From Pseudomonas citronellolis (lineage in GTDB: Bacteria > Pseudomonadota > Gammaproteobacteria > Pseudomonadales > Pseudomonadaceae): DNA of 64,000 bases. Numbering within the stretch: position 1 is the stretch's first letter; every line of letters starts with the position of its first letter. Made by a program: the position numbers and the translations under genes. Below the pieces are notes generated by a model. The model was not told where the DNA came from, ran no database searches, and was given only the letters and a program-made list of their open reading frames with translations. The stretch spans positions 25,845-89,844 of the forward strand of contig NZ_FOLS01000033.1 of the NCBI RefSeq assembly GCF_900112375.1, in the 5' to 3' direction. Shown piece after piece: positions 59,332 through 64,000 of this stretch.

Positions 59332-60330
59332 TCAGGCGGCGGGCAGGTGGCGTTCGAGGAAGGCCAGGCTGTTTCCCGGGCCATCCAGGGCCGCGCGGCC
59401 GATCAGCGGCTGCCAGGCCGACTCGCTGCCGTAGTCGGCGCGCCACTCGTGGAGACGCCGGGTGTACAGTTGCAGGTCGTACTCCTCGGTGACGCCGATG
59501 GCGCCGAGCACGCCGTGGGCGATGGCGCAGATGCGTTCGGCGGCGGCGCTGCAGCGCGCCTTGGCCACCGCGGCCGGAACGCTGGCCGGCCACGAGGCGC
59601 CATGCAGCGCCAGCTGTGCCGCCATGCGTGCGGCGAAGACTTCCTCGGCCAATACGCTGAGCTGCTGCTGGATGGCCTGGAAGCGGCCGATGGGCTTGCC
59701 GAACTGCTGGCGGGTATTGGCGTATTCCAGGGTCAACTGCAGGACGCGTTCGCCGGCGCCGGCGATCAGCGCGGCGCTGAAGGCGGCGCCCAGGGCGCGC
59801 CAGTCGCGCCCGGCCGGCAGGCGCAGGGCGTCTGCGGGCAGACCGGGCCAGCTCAGGTCCTGGGCCAGGCTGGCGTAGACGCCGTTGGCCTGGCGTTGCG
59901 CCGAGGCCAGCGGCAGCAGCCAGGCGCCATCCGGCAGCTCGGCCAGCAGCCACTGGGCGCTGGCGGCGAAGGGCACCTGGCGGCACACCAGGGTGTCACC
60001 CTCGCGCCGGCCGGTTGCCAGGGCGATGGGGCCTTCGGGCAGCGGCAGGCCGGTTTCGGCCAGCGCCGCGCGTACCCACCAGGTACTGGCCAGGGGCAAC
60101 GGCAGGGCTGCGCCGCCGGCGGCGAACAGGAGGCGGCAGGCGGTTTGCGCACTGGCCGCGGCGCCGCCCTGGGCTTCGGGCAACAGCAGGTCGGCGAAGC
60201 CGTGTTCGGCCAGTGAGCGCCAGAGGGCATCGGCAGGCTCGCCCAGGTCGATGCGGCGGACCCGTTCGAGGCTGACTTCGCCTTCCAGCCATTGGCCGAA
60301 GGCGTCGATGATCAGGGTGTCGAGGTTCAT
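59332..60330 (-). CDS. Acyl-CoA dehydrogenase, short form (beta-type subunit)
   Basis: This 332-aa protein is shorter than the usual 380-400 aa. The C-terminal half keeps the FAD-contacting YANTRQQFGKPIGRFQAIQQ and HGVLGAIGVTEEYDLQLYTR motifs, while the N-terminal and middle substrate regions are reduced. It directly follows a 381-aa acyl-CoA dehydrogenase (9 bases apart). Paired long and short dehydrogenases often form heterotetramers with mixed FAD sites, as known for steroid side-chain enzymes in actinobacteria. AGGAG precedes the ATG. Confidence 0.85.
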   Translation of the reverse strand: MNLDTLIIDAFGQWLEGEVSLERVRRIDLGEPADALWRSLAEHGFADLLLPEAQGGAAASAQTACRLLFAAGGAALPLPLASTWWVRAALAETGLPLPEGPIALATGRREGDTLVCRQVPFAASAQWLLAELPDGAWLLPLASAQRQANGVYASLAQDLSWPGLPADALRLPAGRDWRALGAAFSAALIAGAGERVLQLTLEYANTRQQFGKPIGRFQAIQQQLSVLAEEVFAARMAAQLALHGASWPASVPAAVAKARCSAAAERICAIAHGVLGAIGVTEEYDLQLYTRRLHEWRADYGSESAWQPLIGRAALDGPGNSLAFLERHLPAA

Positions 60331-60339
60331 GGCGGGCTC

Positions 60340-61485
60340 CTATCGCAGGCCAAGGCCGCGGGCGACTACGCCGCGGAGGATTTCGCGGGTGCCGCCGCGC
60401 AGGGAAAACACCGGGGCCATGCGTTCCAGGTAGGCCAGGGTGCGCTGCAGCAGGTGCGGCGCCTCGGCGCCGTCGATGGCGCCCAGCACGTCGCCGAGCA
60501 GGGCGGGGATGGATTGCTCGAAGGCGGTGCCCAGGTCCTTCACCAGCGCGGCCTCGACCACCGGGCTGCGGCCGTCGGCCAGTTGCGCGGCGAGGCTCAC
60601 CGAAAGCGCGCGCAGCACCATCAGTTCGCCGAGCAGTTGGCCCAGCAGGCGTTCATGGCCGGGCTGCGGCCGTACGCGCAGCCAGTCCATCCACGCATCG
60701 AGCAGTGCGATGCTGGAGTAGATGCGTTCCGGCCCGCTGCGCTCGAAGGCCAGCTCGGCGGTGACCTGCTTCCAGCCTTCGCCTTCCTTGCCGACCAGGG
60801 CGCCCTCGGGTAGCTGCACGTCGTCGAAGAACACCTCGCAGAAGTGCTCGGCGCCGGTGAGGTCGCGGATCGGGCGGATGCTCACGCCCGGCAGGCTCAG
60901 GTCGACGATCACCTGGGACAGGCCGCCATGGCGGTCCTCCGCGCTGCCGGAAGTGCGCACCAGGGCGATCATGTAGTGGCTGTGCTGGGCGTAGGTGGTC
61001 CAGATCTTCTGGCCATTGAGCCGCCAGCCGGTGGCATTGCGCTCGGCGCGGGTGCGCACGCTGGCCAGGTCCGAGCCGGAATTGGGTTCGCTCATGCCGA
61101 TGCAGAAGAACTGCTCGCCACGGCAGATCGCCGGCAGGTGGAAGCGCTTCTGCGCCTCGCTGCCGAAGCGCAGCAGCAGCGGCCCGCTCTGGCGGTCGGC
61201 GATCCAGTGGGCGGCTACCGGCGCGCCGGCGCAGAGCAGCTCTTCCACCACCACGAAACGGGCCAGGGGGTCGAGGCCGGCGCCGCCATACTCGCGGGGC
61301 AGCGTCAGGCCGACCCAGCCGCGCGCCGCCAGGGCCCGGCTGAAGTCGGCGTCGAAGCCCTGCCAGCTGCGCGCGCGCAGGTCCAGCGGATAGTCGCCCA
61401 GGCGCTCGGCGAGGAAGGTGCGCAGCTCGCTGCGCAGGGCCTCGTGGCGGGGCGGCAGGGGGCGGAAGTCGAGGGCTTCGAGCAT
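60340..61485 (-). CDS. Acyl-CoA dehydrogenase
   Basis: This 381-aa acyl-CoA dehydrogenase has GLTLPREYGGAG, the flavin/acyl motif CIGMSEPNSGSDLASVRTRA, NGQKIWTTYAQHSHYMIALV, a middle ELAFERSGPERIYSS and the C-terminal GGTREILRGVVARGLGLR. It introduces a 2,3-double bond into an acyl-CoA with electron-transfer flavoprotein as acceptor. The ATG overlaps the MaoC-like stop (TGATG), coupling translation. It likely partners the shorter dehydrogenase downstream. Confidence 0.9.
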   Translation of the reverse strand: MLEALDFRPLPPRHEALRSELRTFLAERLGDYPLDLRARSWQGFDADFSRALAARGWVGLTLPREYGGAGLDPLARFVVVEELLCAGAPVAAHWIADRQSGPLLLRFGSEAQKRFHLPAICRGEQFFCIGMSEPNSGSDLASVRTRAERNATGWRLNGQKIWTTYAQHSHYMIALVRTSGSAEDRHGGLSQVIVDLSLPGVSIRPIRDLTGAEHFCEVFFDDVQLPEGALVGKEGEGWKQVTAELAFERSGPERIYSSIALLDAWMDWLRVRPQPGHERLLGQLLGELMVLRALSVSLAAQLADGRSPVVEAALVKDLGTAFEQSIPALLGDVLGAIDGAEAPHLLQRTLAYLERMAPVFSLRGGTREILRGVVARGLGLR

Positions 61486-61949
61486 CAGCCTTCACCCCGT
61501 CCGGCCAGCAGGCGTTTGACCTGATATTCGATCACCGTTTCCGCGCGCTGGTTGAGCACGCTGACGCGGGAAGTGACCACGGCGCGGCCGTGTTTGGAGG
61601 TGGGGCGGACCTCCTCGATTTCCACCAGCGCTTCCAGGGTGTCGCCCACCACCACCGGGCCGCGCACGCTCTTGTGCAGCTCCAGCAGGGCCAGGCCGGT
61701 GCCCTGCAGCATGGTCTGCATGAGGATGCCCTCGATCAGGCTGTAGCTCAGCGCGGCGGGCACCGGGCGGCCCTGGATGGCGCCGGCGAAGGTGCTGTCG
61801 ATGAAGATGACCTCGGTTTGCCCGGTGACGCCGACGAAGCCGATCAGGTCGGCCTCGGTGACGGTGCGGCGGTAGGTGCGGAAGCGCTGGCCGGGTTCGA
61901 GGTCCTGCCAGTGATAGCCTTGCCCGAGGGCGATTTCGTTGTGCGCCAT
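61485..61949 (-). CDS. MaoC-like hotdog protein lacking canonical catalytic residues
   Basis: This 154-aa hotdog-fold protein is of the MaoC dehydratase family (YHWQDLEPGQRFRTYRRTVT; VRGPVVVGDTLEALVEIEEV; VSVLNQRAETVIEYQVK). In canonical R-hydratases the pattern is GDxNPxHxD; here it reads GQTEVIFID, so the catalytic Asp is Gln and the catalytic His is Phe. It may use other residues or act as a thioesterase or as a non-catalytic partner. AGGAGAG precedes the ATG. It is the first gene of the operon and divergent from the LysR gene. Confidence 0.82.
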   Translation of the reverse strand: MAHNEIALGQGYHWQDLEPGQRFRTYRRTVTEADLIGFVGVTGQTEVIFIDSTFAGAIQGRPVPAALSYSLIEGILMQTMLQGTGLALLELHKSVRGPVVVGDTLEALVEIEEVRPTSKHGRAVVTSRVSVLNQRAETVIEYQVKRLLAGRGEG

Positions 61950-62017
61950 GGAGTCACTCTCCTGTTGGGATTGTTGGCATCGAGTGGCTTCAGGCTATGG
62001 TCGGTATCCTCGTTCAT

Positions 62018-62057
62018 CCAATATTATTTGGCGCATTATTGATACGTATGGAGTATC
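62018..62057. promoter_or_regulatory. Candidate LysR-binding region, MaoC/LysR divergent promoter
   Basis: The 111-base gap contains the near-palindrome CCAATATTATTTGG (62018-62031) and the inverted repeat GATAC-N7-GTATC (62041-62057), which also overlaps the LysR ribosome binding site. AT-richness contrasts with the flanking genes. Confidence 0.4.
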
Positions 62058-62060
62058 AGT

Positions 62061-62978
62061 GTGGAGCTGCGCCAGATTCACCAATTCCTCGCCCTCGCCG
62101 AGACCCTGAACTTCCGCGAGGCCGCCGAGCGCCTGCACATGTCCCAGCCGCCGCTGTCGGTGTCGATCCGCAAGCTGGAGGAGGAGATCGGCCTGCCGCT
62201 GTTCGAGCGCACCACGCGCCAGGTGAGCCTGACCGAAGCGGGCCAGGCCGTGCTGCCGGAGCTGCGCAAGGTGCTGCTGCACCTGCAGCAGGCGCAGCGT
62301 TACGCGCTGGAAGCGGGCGCCGGCGCTCGCGGCCAGCTGACCCTCGGCTCGGTGGGTTCGGCGACGCTGTCGCTGGTCCCGCGGCTGATCCCCGAGTTTC
62401 GCCGGCGCTACCCGGGCATCGCCCTGGAGCTGCGCGAGCTGCCTTCCAGCGGGGTGCTGGAGCTGGTCGAGAACGGCCGCGCGGACGTCGGCCTGGTGCG
62501 CTTCCCGCTGCCCCAGCCAACGTCGTTGCAACTGATTCCCCTGGAGTGGGAGCCGATGATGCTGGTGGTGCCGCGCGACAGCCCGCTGGCTGGCGATGGC
62601 CGCCGCCGTGTGCACCTGGCCGAGGTGGCCGACCAGCCGCTGATCGACTACCCGCACAGCGAAGGGCTGCACTACGTGCTGTTGCAGCTATGCCAGGCGG
62701 CGGGGTTCGTGCCGCAGCTGGTGCATTCCACCACCCAGGTGCAGGCGGCCATCAGCCTGGTGGCCTGCGGGCTGGGCGTCGCCCTGGTGCCGGCGCTGCA
62801 CGCGCGCAATTCGGCGGCGCCGGTGTGCTTTCTGGAACTGGAGACGCCGCACCAGGAGCGCACCGTTGGCCTGGCGCTGGTGTGCAACCCGGACAACGAG
62901 AGCCGGGTGGTGCGGCAGTTCCGCGACGTGGCGTTGGAATTGCTGGGAGTGGAAGAGGAAAGCGGGGTTGGTCGGTAA
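62061..62978 (+). CDS. LysR-family regulator
   Basis: This 305-aa LysR protein of the CbnR/BenM/CatM-like group has a helix-turn-helix at about 17-60 (FREAAERLHMSQPPLSVSIR) and an effector domain with GSVGSATLSLVPRLIPEFRR and HSTTQVQAAISLVACGLGVA. The start is a GTG at 62061 with GGAG 6 bases upstream; the family begins MELRQ, matching VELRQ here. It should regulate the divergent acyl-CoA operon in response to a pathway intermediate. Confidence 0.88.
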   Translation: MELRQIHQFLALAETLNFREAAERLHMSQPPLSVSIRKLEEEIGLPLFERTTRQVSLTEAGQAVLPELRKVLLHLQQAQRYALEAGAGARGQLTLGSVGSATLSLVPRLIPEFRRRYPGIALELRELPSSGVLELVENGRADVGLVRFPLPQPTSLQLIPLEWEPMMLVVPRDSPLAGDGRRRVHLAEVADQPLIDYPHSEGLHYVLLQLCQAAGFVPQLVHSTTQVQAAISLVACGLGVALVPALHARNSAAPVCFLELETPHQERTVGLALVCNPDNESRVVRQFRDVALELLGVEEESGVGR

Positions 62979-63176
62979 GCCCGACACCTGGCCTGGGAGC
63001 GGCAGGCATCGATGCCCAATGCGTCCTTCGCGGAGAAGGCACCGCGCAGAAATGCAGGGGAGGGGGAACTTGTCGCCGTGGCGCTGTCTACAGAAGCGAT
63101 TCCCCCGCCTCGCCGGCATCGGGCGATGCTTCAGCGGTGAGGTGGGGGATCAGCTCTCTTGCCTTGGGCAGTAGTC

Positions 63177-63290
63177 CTACTGCCCGGTCTGCCGCTGGTC
63201 CCGGCGCCTGTCGGTGGAGCTGCGGTAGACGCGCAGCAGCTCCAATGCCAAAGCTGCCAGGCAGATGAATGCGATGACCTTGATATCCAT
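63177..63290 (-). CDS. Candidate 37-aa membrane protein
   Basis: The minus-strand ATG at 63290 opens a frame encoding MDIKVIAFICLAALALELLR and then VYRSSTDRRRDQRQTGQ. A single hydrophobic helix (about residues 5-20) followed by a strongly basic tail is typical of small inner-membrane proteins. AGGGA lies about 12 bases upstream. No family is recognised; the flanking bases 62979-63176 and 63291-63520 hold no other gene. Confidence 0.5.
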   Translation of the reverse strand: MDIKVIAFICLAALALELLRVYRSSTDRRRDQRQTGQ

Positions 63291-63524
63291 ATCCAATGTT
63301 CCCTGGGAAATTCATAGAAATGTATGGCGGTCGCCTGGGTCTCCTTGGCGGTGCCGCTGGACATGCTGCCGGGGCGCTGGCGATCAGGCAAGTGTCGGGC
63401 GACCGGCTGTGGCGCCAGTGGAGTGGCGGCGCTATCTATATAGAGGCCGCCTAATCATGGCGGGCGCCGGAGTCGGGCCTGAACCGCATGGCTCCAATCG
63501 GGAAACACGATGTTGAAAGAAGTG

Positions 63525-63552
63525 TTGACAACCATTCGGAGGTCTATATAAT
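63525..63552 (+). promoter_or_regulatory. rrn promoter P1
   Basis: TTGACA (63525-63530) and TATAAT (63547-63552) are both perfect consensus elements with a 16-base spacer, about 300 bases upstream of 16S rRNA. Confidence 0.88.
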
Positions 63553-63596
63553 TCGCCGCCCGTCAACTGGCAAAGCCCATAGGGTTTTACATAAGA

Positions 63597-63660
63597 CGCT
63601 GAATTTAAAGAAAATATTTTTTAAATTAGGTGTTGACGGGAAGTGAAGTTGCTGTAGAAT
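63597..63660 (+). promoter_or_regulatory. rrn promoter P2 with UP-like element
   Basis: TTGACG (63633-63638) and TAGAAT (63655-63660) have a 16-base spacer. An AT-rich tract (63597-63629, AAAATATTTTTTAAATT) lies directly upstream, as in rRNA UP elements. Confidence 0.85.
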
Positions 63661-63695
63661 GCGCGGCCTCGGTTGAGACGAGAGAATCAACCAAC

Positions 63696-63707
63696 TGCTC
63701 TTTAACA
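63696..63707 (+). promoter_or_regulatory. rrn boxA antitermination site
   Basis: TGCTCTTTAACA is the standard boxA of bacterial rRNA leaders and lies downstream of P2. It recruits Nus factors for antitermination. Confidence 0.88.
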
Positions 63708-63854
63708 AGTTGAATCAAGCAATTCGTGTGGGTGCTTGTGAGTTAAGACTGGTGATCGCAAGATTATCAGCATCACAAGTAACACTCGTGAATTCGAGAG
63801 TTTTTTGCGATTGCTGAGCCAAGTTTAGGGTTTTCTCAAAACCCGATCAGTATT

Positions 63855-64000
63855 GAACTGAAGAGTTTGATCATGGCTCAGATTGAACGCTGGCGGCAGG
63901 CCTAACACATGCAAGTCGAGCGGATGAAGGGAGCTTGCTTCTGGATTCAGCGGCGGACGGGTGAGTAATGCCTAGGAATCTGCCTGGTAGTGGGGGACAA
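63855..64000 (+). rRNA. rrs: 16S ribosomal RNA, 5' end only
   Basis: The first 146 bases of 16S rRNA are present, from GAACTGAAGAGTTTGATCAT through the conserved AACGCTGGCGGCAGGCCTAA to the window edge. The V1 loop (GGATGAAGGGAGCTTGCTTC) and the segment TGAGTAATGCCTAGGAATCT are typical of Pseudomonas sensu stricto, close to the P. aeruginosa/citronellolis group. The gene continues beyond the window. Confidence 0.97.

Noticed and set aside
63088..63315. 75-codon minus-strand frame overlapping the 37-aa candidate
   Set aside because: It has no ribosome binding site and no hydrophobic or domain pattern; the overlapping frame from 63290 looks better.

Overview
The window reads as a chromosomal segment of a high-GC Pseudomonas of the P. 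aeruginosa / P. citronellolis / P. nitroreducens lineage. The evidence is GC-rich codon use throughout, Pseudomonas-type REP repeats (GTAGGAGCGAGCTTGCTCGCGAAC and relatives), DUF1654 and GATase1-like AraC genes typical of the genus, and the 5' end of a 16S rRNA gene of Pseudomonas type at the right edge (63855 onward), preceded by two rrn promoters. The species is inference.

Region 1 (1-9.6 kb) is a mostly minus-strand catabolic block: an EutH-type permease cut by the window edge, an SDR, an aldehyde dehydrogenase translationally coupled to a DapA-family lyase/aldolase, an MFS importer and a PuuB-like FAD amine oxidase. It ends with a GATase1/AraC regulator and a GcvA-like LysR regulator. Region 2 (9.6-21.9 kb) holds a GbcA/stachydrine-demethylase-like Rieske oxygenase, an EamA exporter, a repeat-rich gap, a proVWX betaine uptake operon extended by an MmgE/PrpD gene, a second GcvA-like LysR gene divergent from an SDR pair, and a CdhR-like GATase1/AraC regulator. 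Region 3 (22.1-30.6 kb) is a nine-gene plus-strand operon: CntA-like Rieske oxygenase, SDR, BKACE (CdhC-like), aldehyde dehydrogenase, SDR, CdhA-like dehydrogenase, CntB-like reductase, CdhB thioesterase and CaiX binding protein. It combines the two known routes for carnitine breakdown, oxygenolytic and dehydrogenase/BKACE. Regions 1-3 together look like an island for quaternary-ammonium and amine compounds.

Region 4 (31.3-35.9 kb) is a PucR-regulated unit (PotD-like binding protein, PucR regulator, DUF861 cupin, FAD oxidase). I find the same 18-bp candidate operator (15 of 18 identical) in front of both transcription units. Region 5 (36-47.8 kb) is a two-partner secretion system (TpsB and a 1321-aa TpsA with MBG repeats) behind an unusual response regulator carrying REC, LuxR-HTH, PAS and kinase-like parts. 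Next comes a LysR gene divergent from an alpha/beta hydrolase, cyclophilin-like protein and MFS exporter. Region 6 (47.6-56.7 kb) has small DUF genes, a candidate 24-aa membrane protein, a SleB-type hydrolase, and a TonB-dependent siderophore receptor with a candidate Fur box, the whole cassette lying between ~130-bp inverted repeats. A GNAT, an amidase and a hydrolase follow. Region 7 (56.6-63 kb) is an acyl-CoA catabolic operon (CaiB-type CoA transferase, MHS-type MFS, two acyl-CoA dehydrogenases, a MaoC-like protein) divergent from a LysR gene. The window ends with rrn promoters, boxA and 16S rRNA.

Non-coding highlights are two copies of a ~440-510-bp MITE-like element with ~25-bp terminal inverted repeats, several intrinsic terminators, a perfect 10+5+10 palindrome in a LysR-divergent promoter, and a hairpin that would cover the tpsA ribosome binding site.
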